Origin: JBBQWS01 sp038210415
Lineage (GTDB): Bacteria; Actinomycetota; Actinomycetes; Prado026
Assembly: GCA_038210415.1 (NCBI GenBank)
Contig: JBBQWS010000003.1
Location: 62,001-126,000, forward strand
DNA: 64,000 bases
Direction: 5' to 3'
Position numbers and translations under genes: made by a program. The notes under the pieces were generated by a model that saw only the letters and a list, made by a program, of their open reading frames with translations, did no database searches and was not told the origin of the DNA. How positions within the stretch are numbered: position 1 is the first letter of the stretch; each line of letters begins with the position of its first letter. This document shows positions 25,140 through 34,158 of the stretch, piece by piece.

Positions 25140-25903
25140 CGCGGAACCCGTCCGACCGCGAAGACCGACTGGCCGAACGGCGGACGCACGCGGCGCTCGA
25201 CAGCGCGCGCCGAAGGGATCACCACCTTGTCCCACACCCTGAGCAACGCGCCCTCACCGGGGGTCATCTTCAGCAGCCGCATCCCGACGTACCAGGCGGG
25301 AAGGCCTGGTGCGTTGACGTAGCGCACCGACTCGACCCGCAGGCCCGCCTCCTGGAAGGTCGCGGCGAGCGTGGCCTTGGTGTAGCGACGGACGTGGCCG
25401 ACCTTGCGGTCGAAGTCGCTCATCGCTGCCTCGAACGCGGGCACGAACATGATCACGGCGCCACCCGGCACGACCAACCGGTGGGCGGACGCGAGCGCGG
25501 CGACGTGGTCAGGAATGTGCTCGAGCACGTTGAACGCGACGAAGCTGCTGTACTCGCCCTCCGGCGGATCGAGCACGTCGAGCTGGGTGATCGTGACCCG
25601 CGGGTCGGCCCCGAAGCGGTCGCGCAGAACCCCCAGCCGCGAGGGGTCGAGGTCGGTCAGGGTGATCGAGGGCACGCCCGACGCCAGCCAACGCGCGGCG
25701 TAGTCGCCGAGGCCGCTGCCGAGCTCGACCGGCCGGTCACCGAGGAAGGGCCTGGCCAGATCGGTGAGCCACGCGTGGTAGTTCACTGCCGACGCGATCG
25801 ACTCGAGGGTCTGCGACTGCAGGGCCGAGTCACCGAGGACAGCCGGAGCGGTCGCGTCGGGGTCTTCAGGGGGCGGCTGGCTCACACTGACGACCTTACC
25901 CAC
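25136..25903 (-). CDS. Class I SAM-dependent methyltransferase
   Basis: 255-residue methyltransferase. The SAM-binding loop is VELGSGLGDYAARWLA (about 59-74), acidic strand 2 ends in TLTDLDPSRL, and post-motif elements are VAFNVLEHIPDHVAAL and RLVVPGGAVIMFVPA. The last third (DFDRKVGHVRRYTKATLAAT) is common in small-molecule or sugar-lipid methyltransferases. The frame opens at GTG 25903; GTG 25885 (VSVSQPPP) with AAGG upstream may be the true start. Coupling to the GT2 gene suggests it modifies a sugar or lipid carrier in the same pathway. The substrate is unknown. Confidence 0.85.
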   Translation of the reverse strand: MGKVVSVSQPPPEDPDATAPAVLGDSALQSQTLESIASAVNYHAWLTDLARPFLGDRPVELGSGLGDYAARWLASGVPSITLTDLDPSRLGVLRDRFGADPRVTITQLDVLDPPEGEYSSFVAFNVLEHIPDHVAALASAHRLVVPGGAVIMFVPAFEAAMSDFDRKVGHVRRYTKATLAATFQEAGLRVESVRYVNAPGLPAWYVGMRLLKMTPGEGALLRVWDKVVIPSARAVERRVRPPFGQSVFAVGRVPR

Positions 25904-25927
25904 CGAAAGCGCGCGGCTCGGTCTCGC

Positions 25928-27043
25928 CTACACGTACGCACAGGCCGGGTCCTCGGCCAGCGCATCGCCCGTGGCCGCATACGCCCGGGCGCGGGACCCG
26001 CCGCACAGGTCGGCGTACTCGCAGCTGCCGCAGCGCCCAGAGAAGTCGGCCGCCCGGATCCGCCTGAGCAGCTCGTCGTCTCGGTAGATCTCGTGCAGGG
26101 GCCGGTCGCGCAGGTTGCCGAGGCCGATCGGGAGGAACCCCGCCGGGTAGACCTCGCCGTCGTGCGCAACGAAGAGGATCCCTTTGCCGTCCCGGGTGGC
26201 GGCGGTGTGGGCGGTCGAGCGTCGCGTCGCAGGGCCGAGCAGAGCGGTGAGCCGGTCGGCCAGCCCGGTGTAGACCGCGGTGCCCGGCGCCGCGCCGCCT
26301 TCCCTTCGCTGGCGCACGACCCGGCGGAAGAACGGGGCCTCGACGGTGCGCAGTGTGAAGCCGTACTGCGCCGCGTCGTAGAGGAAGTGACAGACGTCCT
26401 CGTGCTCGTCGGGGGTGATCGCGCCACTGACGACCCCGCGTCCGACGTGGACCAGGAAGAACACCTCCCAGATGTCCGCACCGGTGTCATGCACGAGGGC
26501 CGCGATGTCAGCGAGCTCGTGCAGGTTCTCGCGCATGACCGTGGTGTTGACCTGAACGGTCAGGCCGGCGGCGACCAGGGAGCGGATCGCGGCGACGGTG
26601 TCGTCGAAATGGTGCTCGATGGCGCGCACACCCTCGTGGGTTGCGGCGGTGGCCCCGTCGAGGCTGATCGAGACGGCCTTGACCCCGCTGCCCGCGATGC
26701 GCGCCACCATCTCGGGGGTGAGCGCCGGGGTCACGGACGGTGACAGGGCGACGGGCACCCCGAGCGCGGTAGCCCGGTCGACCAGGTCGAACAGGTCTTC
26801 GCGGAGCAGGCAGTCGCCGCCGGTCAGCACCAGGATCGGGTACGGGCGGCCGAACCCGGCGACCTGGTCGATCAGGTCGAAACCCTCGGCGGCCGTGAGC
26901 TCGCCGGGCAGCCCGTGGGTCAGCGCCGACGCGCGGCAGTGCCGGCACGCGACCTGGCAGGCCCGCGTGGTCTCCCAGAAGACCAGCATCGGCCGCTGGC
27001 CGTAGTCGATCTTCGCGCCCGCGTGCCCGGTGACCGTCGTCAT
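25928..27043 (-). CDS. Radical SAM/SPASM protein (heme-associated AhbD/NirJ-like)
   Basis: 371-residue iron-sulfur enzyme. The radical SAM cluster motif CxxxCxxC is at Cys29, Cys33 and Cys36 (ACQVACRHC); the GGD motif (LTGGDCLLRED) and SISLDGAT follow. A C-terminal SPASM-type region holds FLPIGLGNLRDRPLHEIY and the Cys-rich GRCGSCEYADLCGG plus a late Cys, enough for an auxiliary 4Fe-4S cluster. The ATG at 27043 overlaps the stop of the porphyrinogen oxidase gene by 4 bp, which ties it to heme formation or modification. It resembles the AhbD/NirJ neighbourhood of the superfamily, but the reaction is not settled. Confidence 0.83.
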   Translation of the reverse strand: MTTVTGHAGAKIDYGQRPMLVFWETTRACQVACRHCRASALTHGLPGELTAAEGFDLIDQVAGFGRPYPILVLTGGDCLLREDLFDLVDRATALGVPVALSPSVTPALTPEMVARIAGSGVKAVSISLDGATAATHEGVRAIEHHFDDTVAAIRSLVAAGLTVQVNTTVMRENLHELADIAALVHDTGADIWEVFFLVHVGRGVVSGAITPDEHEDVCHFLYDAAQYGFTLRTVEAPFFRRVVRQRREGGAAPGTAVYTGLADRLTALLGPATRRSTAHTAATRDGKGILFVAHDGEVYPAGFLPIGLGNLRDRPLHEIYRDDELLRRIRAADFSGRCGSCEYADLCGGSRARAYAATGDALAEDPACAYV

Positions 27044-28521
27044 GCGCGTTCCTCCACCCGTAGACCAGCAGCCGGTAGGTCGGCGAGCAGGTTCTTGGCG
27101 GTGCGCTCGGCCTGCGCGACGCAGGACGCGAGTCCCACCCCGCGAAACCCCGCACCGGTCACCACCAGCCCGGGCAGGTCAGCAAGGCCCGCATCCAGCC
27201 GGTCCAGCCGGCCCTGGTGGCCGACGGTGTACTGCGGCATCGCCCGGGGCCAGCGCTGGACGTGCGCCTGCACGGGCTCCGCCGTGAGGCCCATCGTCAG
27301 CACCAGCTCGGAGTGGACCCGCGGGACCAGCTCGTGGTCGTCCAGGTGGGTGAACCGGTCGTCCCCATGCCGGCCGACCATCGCGCGGATCAGGAGGACC
27401 GACGGGTCCGCCAGGTACGGCCACTTCGCGGTCAGCCAGCTGCAGCCGACGAGCAGCAGCCCCTCCTCCGGCGGCACCAGGAACCCGGTGCCGTCGAGAT
27501 CGCAGTTCAGGGCTGAACGCGGGTAGACCAAGGTGATGCTGGCGACATCGGCGTACGGGACCTCGGCGACGGCGTCGGCAGCGTCCGGCGCGAGTGGTGC
27601 GAGCAGGTCTGCGACGACGAAAGCCGGGACGGCGAGGACGACGCCGTCAGCCGGGAGCGCCCGACCGTCCGACAGCTGCACGGCGTACCCGCCGCCGTCA
27701 GGCGAGGTCAGCGCCTCGACGCCGACACCGAGCTCGATCCGGCAACCTCTGGACGGGGCGGCGAGCGCGTCGGACAGCGCGTCGACCAGCCGGACGAGAC
27801 CACCGTCGAGGGTGACGAGCGCGGCCCCCGCCGTCTTGGGAGCGGCGGCGCGGCCGCGGGTGCCGAGGTAGATGCTGCGGTGGTCGCGCGCGACGGCGGC
27901 AATCTCCGGAACTGCGCTGCGGGCACTGAGCAGGTCGGCCCGACCCGCGTGCACTCCCCCGAGCAACGGGTCGACGAGCCGGTCGAAGACCTGGGCCCCG
28001 AGCCGGGGGCGCAGCAGCTCGCCTACGGACGGGTCGTCAACCACGGCGCGGCGACGCGGCAGCAGGACGTCGAGTCCCGCGCGCGCGATGCCGAGCGGCG
28101 AGAGCAGCCCGGACCTCAACAGCGGCAACAACTTCTGCGGTACCCCGAAGAGGGTGCTCGGCGGGAGCGGTCGCAACCCACCGCGCGACCAGACGAACGC
28201 ACCGGGGGCACCCGGCTCGACGACCGCGCCGGTGAGCCCGAGCTCCTCGAGCAGAGCGCGCATCGCGGGCATCCGCACCAGCAGGGCATCGGGGCCGGCA
28301 TCGACCGGATGGCCGGCCACCTGCTGGGTGAGCACCTTGCCGCCAAGCCGCTCGCTGCTCTCGACGAGCGTGACCTCGACCCCGCCCTCGCGGGACAGGA
28401 AGTAGGCGGTGGCAAGCCCGCTGACGCCACCACCGACGACGACCACCTGCCGAGGATCCTGCACGCTCTCGCTGTCTCCTCGGCTCGACACATGGTCCTG
28501 TCCGAACGTAGGCGGGACCAC
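27040..28521 (-). CDS. cgoX: HemY-type protoporphyrinogen/coproporphyrinogen oxidase
   Basis: 493-residue FAD enzyme that oxidises a porphyrinogen in heme synthesis. The FAD-binding motif is VVVVGGGVSGLATAYFLS with the acidic VTLVESSERLGGKVLT; other family segments are GPDALLVR, RPRLGAQVFDRLVDPLLGG and the C-terminal VTGAGFRGVGLASCV. Actinobacterial members act on coproporphyrinogen III in the coproporphyrin-dependent pathway (established for the group, inferred here). The start is uncertain: GTG 28521, or a later in-frame GTG close to QDPRQVVVV. No ferrochelatase or ChdC gene is in the window. Confidence 0.9.
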   Translation of the reverse strand: MVPPTFGQDHVSSRGDSESVQDPRQVVVVGGGVSGLATAYFLSREGGVEVTLVESSERLGGKVLTQQVAGHPVDAGPDALLVRMPAMRALLEELGLTGAVVEPGAPGAFVWSRGGLRPLPPSTLFGVPQKLLPLLRSGLLSPLGIARAGLDVLLPRRRAVVDDPSVGELLRPRLGAQVFDRLVDPLLGGVHAGRADLLSARSAVPEIAAVARDHRSIYLGTRGRAAAPKTAGAALVTLDGGLVRLVDALSDALAAPSRGCRIELGVGVEALTSPDGGGYAVQLSDGRALPADGVVLAVPAFVVADLLAPLAPDAADAVAEVPYADVASITLVYPRSALNCDLDGTGFLVPPEEGLLLVGCSWLTAKWPYLADPSVLLIRAMVGRHGDDRFTHLDDHELVPRVHSELVLTMGLTAEPVQAHVQRWPRAMPQYTVGHQGRLDRLDAGLADLPGLVVTGAGFRGVGLASCVAQAERTAKNLLADLPAAGLRVEERA

Positions 28522-28567
28522 CGGTGCGCCGCCAGGGTCGTTGGTCCCGGTCAGATCCGCGTGAGCA

Positions 28568-29719
28568 TCAGGGCCGCTTGAGCAGCTGCCGGGACACCAC
28601 GACGCGCTGGATCTGGTTCGTGCCCTCGTAGATCTGGGTGATCTTGGCGTCGCGCATCATGCGCTCGACGGGGTAGTCACGGGTGTACCCGTAGCCGCCG
28701 AGCAGCTGAACCGCGTCGGTGGTGATCTCCATGGCCGCGTCGGAGGCGAAGGTCTTGGCCACGGACGAGAAGTACGTCGCGTCGGCGTCTCCCCGCTCGG
28801 CCTTGGCAGCGGCGGTGTAGGCGAGCAGCCGGGCGCCCTCGAGCTTGATCGCCATGTCGGCGAGCATGAACTGCAGCCCCTGGAACTCGGCGATCGCCTT
28901 GCCGAACTGGCGCCGCTCTTTGACATAGCCGAGCGCGAAGTCAAGGGCGCCCTGGGCGATCCCGACGGCCTGCGCGGCGATCGCGGGGCGGGTGTGGTCA
29001 AGAGCACGCAATGCGGTGCTGAAGCCCGTGCCGGGGTCGCCGATCAGGCGGTCGTCGGTCAGCCGGACGTTGTCGAAGTACAGCTCGCGGGTCGGCGAAC
29101 CCTTGATGCCGAGCTTCTTCTCCGGGGCGCCGAGCGAGAACCCCTCGTCGTCGGCGTGCACGACGAATGCCGAGATGCCGTGGCTGCCGGCGCTCGGGTC
29201 GGTCGACGCCATGACCGTGTAGTAGGTCGAGACGCCAGCGCCGGTGATCCAGCGCTTGCTGCCGTTCAGCACCCACGCGTCGCCGTCGCGCACGGCCTGC
29301 GATCGCATCGCACCGGCATCGGAGCCCGCCTCCGGCTCGGACAGCGCGTAGGAGAACATCGCAGCTCCGCTGGCGACCTGGGGCAGGTAGCGCTGCTTGA
29401 TCTCCTCCGAGCCGGCCAGGATCATCCCGATGGTGCCCAGCTTGTTCACCGCCGGGATCAGGCTCGACGAGGCACAGGCGCGGGCGATCTCCTCGATGAC
29501 GATGCAGGCGGCGACCGCGTCGGCGCCCGCGCCGCCGTACGCCTCGGGGATGTGCACGGCGTGGCAGTCGGCGGCGACCATGGCCTGGTAGACGTCCCAG
29601 GGGAACTCGGCGGTGTCGTCGATCTCGGCAGCGCGGGGTGCGATCTTGTTCGTGGCGAGGGCGCGGACGGCCTCGCGGAGCAGTTCGTGGTCATCGGTGG
29701 TGCGGAACAGGTCGGACAC
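28568..29719 (-). CDS. fadE25: Acyl-CoA dehydrogenase (FadE25-like)
   Basis: 383-residue flavoprotein that alpha,beta-dehydrogenates an acyl-CoA. It has the three-domain layout: FSYALSEPEAGSDAG and WVLNGSKRWITGAG in the FAD/substrate region, GYVKERRQFGKAIAEFQ, QLLGGYGYTRDYPVERMMRDAK, and the catalytic Glu in IYEGTNQIQR. The GTG at 29719 has GGGAG eight bases upstream; the 77 codons upstream of it are not coding in character. Sequence and position next to purE/purK match, from memory, M. tuberculosis Rv3274c. The chain-length specificity is not known. Confidence 0.9.
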   Translation of the reverse strand: MSDLFRTTDDHELLREAVRALATNKIAPRAAEIDDTAEFPWDVYQAMVAADCHAVHIPEAYGGAGADAVAACIVIEEIARACASSSLIPAVNKLGTIGMILAGSEEIKQRYLPQVASGAAMFSYALSEPEAGSDAGAMRSQAVRDGDAWVLNGSKRWITGAGVSTYYTVMASTDPSAGSHGISAFVVHADDEGFSLGAPEKKLGIKGSPTRELYFDNVRLTDDRLIGDPGTGFSTALRALDHTRPAIAAQAVGIAQGALDFALGYVKERRQFGKAIAEFQGLQFMLADMAIKLEGARLLAYTAAAKAERGDADATYFSSVAKTFASDAAMEITTDAVQLLGGYGYTRDYPVERMMRDAKITQIYEGTNQIQRVVVSRQLLKRP

Positions 29720-29825
29720 GGCGCGCTCCCGGCTCGGGCGTACGAATGTGACAGCAAGCAGGCACAAGTGCGGTCCAAGTGTCTCACCCCCGGGCCGTCC
29801 CGACTGCCCCGGATACGCTCGTGCG

Positions 29826-31151
29826 ATGACTCTGCGCCTGACCGTCATCGGTACCGGATACCTCGGGGCCACCCACGCGGCCTGCATGGCCGACCTCGGG
29901 CACGAGGTCCTGGGCATGGACGTCAACCCGACCAAGGTGGCGCAGCTCAACGCGGGCGAGGTGCCGTTCTACGAACCCGGCCTGCCCGAGGTGCTGCAGC
30001 GGGCTCTCGCGTCCGGCCGACTGCGGTTCACCACCGACCCGGCCGAGGTCGCGGCTTTTGGTGACGTGCACTTCATGTGCGTCGGGACACCGCAGCAGAG
30101 TGGCAGCAACGCCGCCGACATGACGTACATCGACGCCTGCGTCGACGCCCTCGCCCCGCACCTCGACCGGCCCACCCTGTTCGTCGGGAAGTCGACCGTG
30201 CCCGTGGGCACCGCCCGGCGCCTCGCGGATCGTCTGCAGAAGCTCGCTCCCGCAGGCGCCGGAGTCCAGCTGGCCTGGAACCCCGAGTTCCTGCGCGAGG
30301 GCTTCGCCGTGCAGGACACGATGCGCCCCGACCGGCTGGTCTTCGGAGTCACGTCGGCGACCGCCGAAGCCGCACTGCGTGAGGTCTACGCCACGCCGAT
30401 CGCCGACGGCTGCCCTGTCGTGATGAGCGACCTGCAGACCGCCGAGCTCGTCAAGGTCGCGGCGAACTCCTTCCTGGCCACCAAGATCTCGTTCATCAAC
30501 GCGATGGCCGAGCTGTGCGAGGCCACCGGCGGCGACGTGACGATCCTGTCCGAGGCGCTCGGCCACGACACCCGTATCGGCAACCAGTTCCTCAAGCCCG
30601 GCCTGGGGTTCGGCGGCGGCTGCCTGCCCAAGGACATCAGGGCATTCATGGCCCGCGCCGGGGAGCTCGGCGTCGACCAGGCCCTGACGTTCCTGCGCGA
30701 GGTCGACGCGATCAACCAGCGCCGCCGGGCCCGCATGGTCGAGCTGACCCACCAGGAGCTCGGCGGCTCCCTCACCGGGCGCACCATCGCCGTCCTGGGC
30801 GCCGCGTTCAAGCCCAACTCCGACGACGTCCGCGACTCCCCCGCCCTCGACGTCGCCTCGACGCTGCACGAGCGCGGGGCCGACGTACGCGTCTACGACC
30901 CCAAGGCCAACGACAACGCCCGCGGCCGCTTCCCGACGCTCACGTACTCGTCCAGCGTCGTCGAGGCCTGCGCCGACGCCGAGGTCGTGCTGCACCTCAC
31001 CGAGTGGGCGGAGTTCCGTGACCTCGACCCCGAGGATCTCGGTCTCGTGGTGGCCAACCGCCGGATCGTCGACGGACGGGGGGTGCTCGACGCGGCACGG
31101 TGGCGCCGGGCCGGCTGGACCTACCGGGCTCTGGGCCGGCCGGCGGAGTGA
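29826..31151 (+). CDS. ugd: UDP-glucose 6-dehydrogenase
   Basis: 441-residue NAD+-dependent enzyme making UDP-glucuronate. The Rossmann motif is VIGTGYLGATHAACM, the centre has VGKSTVPVGTA and AWNPEFLREGFAV, and the catalytic Cys lies in PGLGFGGGCLPKDI (about residue 265). The C-terminal domain has AFKPNSDDVRDSPAL. These are UDP-glucose dehydrogenase signatures, distinct from the UDP-HexNAc enzyme at 3345. The ATG 29826 is close to the promoter gap shared with the divergent fadE25. It sits inside the otherwise mycobacterial-like fadE25-purE order, so it may supply a second uronic acid to surface polymers. Confidence 0.93.
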   Translation: MTLRLTVIGTGYLGATHAACMADLGHEVLGMDVNPTKVAQLNAGEVPFYEPGLPEVLQRALASGRLRFTTDPAEVAAFGDVHFMCVGTPQQSGSNAADMTYIDACVDALAPHLDRPTLFVGKSTVPVGTARRLADRLQKLAPAGAGVQLAWNPEFLREGFAVQDTMRPDRLVFGVTSATAEAALREVYATPIADGCPVVMSDLQTAELVKVAANSFLATKISFINAMAELCEATGGDVTILSEALGHDTRIGNQFLKPGLGFGGGCLPKDIRAFMARAGELGVDQALTFLREVDAINQRRRARMVELTHQELGGSLTGRTIAVLGAAFKPNSDDVRDSPALDVASTLHERGADVRVYDPKANDNARGRFPTLTYSSSVVEACADAEVVLHLTEWAEFRDLDPEDLGLVVANRRIVDGRGVLDAARWRRAGWTYRALGRPAE

Positions 31152-31170
31152 CCCGACCCGGCCGTCGTCG

Positions 31171-31701
31171 TCATGAACCGCTGCCCTGCGATCGAACTCG
31201 CTCGCTGAGCGCCGCGCCCTTCGCCTCCGCCTGCGTCCGCAGCTCGTCCTGGAACCTCGCCATCCGCTCGCGAAGGTCGGCACCGTGCACAGTGTCCGAC
31301 GAGCCGAGGATCCGTACCGCCAGCAGCCCCGCGTTGCGGGCACCGGCGATCGACACGGTCGCAACCGGCACCCCGGCCGGCATCTGCACGATCGACAGCA
31401 GGGAGTCCATGCCGTCGAGGTAGGCGAGCGGCACCGGCACCCCGATCACCGGGAGCGCCGTGACCGACGCGAGCATGCCGGGCAGATGGGCGGCGCCGCC
31501 TGCGCCCGCGATGATCACCCGCAGGCCGCGCCCCACGGCGCGAGCACCGTAGTCGATCATCTGCTGCGGCATCCGGTGCGCACTGACGACGTCGACCTCG
31601 TACGGGACGTCGAACTCGGTGAGCGCACCGGCAGCGGCCTCCATCACCGTCCAGTCCGAGTCCGACCCCATGACGACCCCGACCAACGGCTGCCTGATCA
31701 T
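31171..31701 (-). CDS. purE: N5-carboxyaminoimidazole ribonucleotide mutase
   Basis: 176-residue class I PurE converting N5-CAIR to CAIR in purine synthesis. Characteristic segments are VGVVMGSDSDWTVM, VVSAHRMP (with the active-site His), IAGAGGAAHLPGM and VQMPAGVPVATV. It starts 21 bp downstream of purK, which makes its substrate, so the two form an operon. The last ~20 residues are a charged extension beyond the usual ~160. Position next to purK, fadE25 and the GtrA gene matches the mycobacterial order. Confidence 0.95.
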   Translation of the reverse strand: MIRQPLVGVVMGSDSDWTVMEAAAGALTEFDVPYEVDVVSAHRMPQQMIDYGARAVGRGLRVIIAGAGGAAHLPGMLASVTALPVIGVPVPLAYLDGMDSLLSIVQMPAGVPVATVSIAGARNAGLLAVRILGSSDTVHGADLRERMARFQDELRTQAEAKGAALSERVRSQGSGS

Positions 31702-31722
31702 CGCTGCCCACCCGTCTCGTGC

Positions 31723-32892
31723 TCACTCATCGATGTCTCCTGTGAGGAAGGCGGCGGCGTGCCGGGCCCGCTCCTGCAGGTCACCGACATCGGACCCCGA
31801 CACGGTGACGTGGCCGATCTTGCGACCGGGCCGCACCGGCTTGCCGTACATGTGGATCTTCAGGTCGGGGTCCCGGGCCATGCAGTGGAGGTACGCCGGG
31901 TAGATCGCTTCGAGGTCGCCGCCCAGGACGTTGGCCATGACGGAGTGCGGGTACGTCCCGTCGGTGCGGCCGAGCGGCAGGTCGAGCACGGCCCGAAGGT
32001 GCTGCTCGAACTGGCTCGTGACAGCGCCGTCGATCGTCCAGTGGCCGGTGTTGTGCGGGCGCAGGGCCAGCTCGTTGACGAGGACACCGTCTGCGGTGTC
32101 GAAGAGCTCGACGGCCATCAGCCCCGTCACCTCGAGGTCCTGCGCGATCCGCAGGGCGGCGTCCTGGGCGGCCAGCGCGTGGTCCTCGGCGATCCCAGGC
32201 GCCGGAGCGTAGACCTCGCGGCAGACGCCGTCGCGCTGCACCGACTCGACAACCGGGTAGACGGCAGCCTGTCCGGCAGGCGACCGGGCCACGAGCACCG
32301 AGAGCTCGCGGGAGAAGTCGACCAGCTCCTCGACCAGCAGGGGCACTGCCGGACCCGCGGAGCCACCCAGCCAGTCGAGTGCGTCGGCCGACGAGCGCAC
32401 CAGGCGCACCCCCTTGCCGTCGTAGCCGCCCCGTGCGGTCTTCAGGATCGCCGCGCCATCGGTGGTCCGCGCGAGGAACGCGTCGAGGTCGGCTGCCGTG
32501 CGCACCGGCGCCCAGTGCGGCACCGGGACGTCCGCCTTGCCGAGGCGCTCGCGCATGACGATCTTGTCCTGGCCGTGCACCAGGGCCGCCGACCCGGGCC
32601 GGACGAGGACACCGTCGGCCTCGAGCGCCTGCAAGTGCTCGGTGGGTACGTGCTCGTGGTCGAAGGTGAGCACGTCGCAACCGGCCGCGAACGCCCGCAG
32701 CGTGCCGAGGTCGCGGTAATCGCCGACGGTCACGTCGGGGATCACCTGGGCTGCGGAGTCGTCGGGGCTCTCGGCGAGCACCCGCAGCCGGATCCCGAGA
32801 GCGATGGCCGGGGCCGCCGACATCCGGGCGAGCTGGCCGGCACCGACGATCCCGACGACCGGGAACTCCGCGGGCAGCGGCGACGACTTCAC
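31723..32892 (-). CDS. purK: N5-carboxyaminoimidazole ribonucleotide synthase
   Basis: 389-residue ATP-grasp ligase that makes N5-CAIR from AIR, ATP and bicarbonate. It starts FPVVGIVGAGQLARM, has FDHEHVPTEHLQAL, the ATP-grasp run ILKTARGGYDGKGVRLV, VPLLVEELVDFSREL, and NELALRPHNTGHWTIDG near the metal site. It lies just upstream of purE on the same strand. No oddities are seen. Confidence 0.95.
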   Translation of the reverse strand: MKSSPLPAEFPVVGIVGAGQLARMSAAPAIALGIRLRVLAESPDDSAAQVIPDVTVGDYRDLGTLRAFAAGCDVLTFDHEHVPTEHLQALEADGVLVRPGSAALVHGQDKIVMRERLGKADVPVPHWAPVRTAADLDAFLARTTDGAAILKTARGGYDGKGVRLVRSSADALDWLGGSAGPAVPLLVEELVDFSRELSVLVARSPAGQAAVYPVVESVQRDGVCREVYAPAPGIAEDHALAAQDAALRIAQDLEVTGLMAVELFDTADGVLVNELALRPHNTGHWTIDGAVTSQFEQHLRAVLDLPLGRTDGTYPHSVMANVLGGDLEAIYPAYLHCMARDPDLKIHMYGKPVRPGRKIGHVTVSGSDVGDLQERARHAAAFLTGDIDE

Positions 32893-32944
32893 GGTCGAAG
32901 CCTATCCGTGGGGCCGCCCCGGCCCGCACGCGTCAGCTCACGGG

Positions 32945-34138
32945 TCAGAGCCCGAGGTCGCGGGCGATCAGCAGCCGCTGCACCTCAGATGTGCCCTCCC
33001 CGATCTCGAGGATCTTCGCGTCACGGTAGAACCGTCCGACGGGGTACTCGTTCATGAACCCGTAGCCGCCGTGGACCTGGGCGGCGAACCGGGCGTTGTC
33101 CATCGCGGCCTCGGAGGAGTACAGCTTGGCGATCGACGCCTGACGCTTGAACGGCCGGCCGGCGAGCAGTCGGGCCGCCGCGTCGTAGTAGGCCAGCCGG
33201 GCCGTGTGCGCGCGCACCTCCATGTCGGCGACCAGGAACTGCACCGCCTGGTTCGCTCCGATCGGTCGGCCGAAGGCCTGGCGCTCGTTCGCGTACCGCA
33301 CCGACTCGTCGACGCAGCCCTGCGCCAGCCCGACCGCCAGGGCCGCGATCGCGATCCGGCCCTCGTCGAGGATCTCCAGGAACTGTGCGTAGCCGCGACC
33401 CCGCTCCCCCACGAGGTTGCCCACGGGCACCCGGCAGTCGGTGAACGACAGTCCGTGCGTGTCGGACGAGCGCCAGCCGACCTTGGAGTAGGACGGCTCG
33501 ACCGTGAACCCGGGGGTGCCGCTGGGCACGAGGATCGCGGAGATCTCCTTGCGCCCTTCGGCCTGCTCGCCGGTCACCGCGGTGACGATGACGAACGACG
33601 TGATGTCGGTGCCCGAGTTCGTGATGAAGGCCTTGCTCCCGTTGATCACCCAGTCGTCGCCGTCCACGACCGCGGTCGTCCTGGTCGCGCCGGCGTCGGA
33701 GCCGCCGCCGGGCTCGGTCAGCCCGAAGGCTCCGAGGGCCTCGCCCGCGCAGAGGGCCGGCAACCAGCGCGCCTTCAGCTCGGGAGAGCCGAACCGGTAC
33801 AACGGCATGGCGCCCAGCGACACCGCCGCCTCGAGGGTGATCGCGACCGACGAGTCGACCCGGGCGAGCTCCTCGATGGCGAGGTGGAGCGCGAACGAGT
33901 CACCGCCCATGCCACCGACCGCCTCCGGGAACGGCAGGCCGAACAGTCCCATGGCTGCCATCCCGCGTACGATCTCGTACGGGAACTCGCCCTGCTCGTA
34001 GAGGTCGCCGATCTGCGGCGCGACGACTCGCGCGGCGAAGTCGCGGACCGAGTCGACCAGGGCGGCGTGCTCGTCTGACAGTGCGAAGTCCACGCGGCCG
34101 ACCTTCCGTAACATCCCGTGTTTTCGCCATCCTGACAC
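32945..34138 (-). CDS. Acyl-CoA dehydrogenase (short/branched-chain type)
   Basis: About 380-397 residues, a second acyl-CoA dehydrogenase. Motifs: FGLTEPGGGSDAG, WVINGSKAFITNSG, YANERQAFGRPIGANQ, QVHGGYGFMNEYPVGRFYRDAK and the catalytic Glu of EIGEGTSEVQR, which follows the GEGT form common in short-chain or isovaleryl-type enzymes. Start choices are ATG 34138, ATG 34114 or GTG 34093 (VDFALSDEH); the last fits the family's usual beginning best. It is divergent from the GtrA gene and 52 bp upstream of purK on the same strand. Substrate is not determined. Confidence 0.9.
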   Translation of the reverse strand: MSGWRKHGMLRKVGRVDFALSDEHAALVDSVRDFAARVVAPQIGDLYEQGEFPYEIVRGMAAMGLFGLPFPEAVGGMGGDSFALHLAIEELARVDSSVAITLEAAVSLGAMPLYRFGSPELKARWLPALCAGEALGAFGLTEPGGGSDAGATRTTAVVDGDDWVINGSKAFITNSGTDITSFVIVTAVTGEQAEGRKEISAILVPSGTPGFTVEPSYSKVGWRSSDTHGLSFTDCRVPVGNLVGERGRGYAQFLEILDEGRIAIAALAVGLAQGCVDESVRYANERQAFGRPIGANQAVQFLVADMEVRAHTARLAYYDAAARLLAGRPFKRQASIAKLYSSEAAMDNARFAAQVHGGYGFMNEYPVGRFYRDAKILEIGEGTSEVQRLLIARDLGL

Positions 34139-34158
34139 GCTCGCCTTACCCTGGGCAC

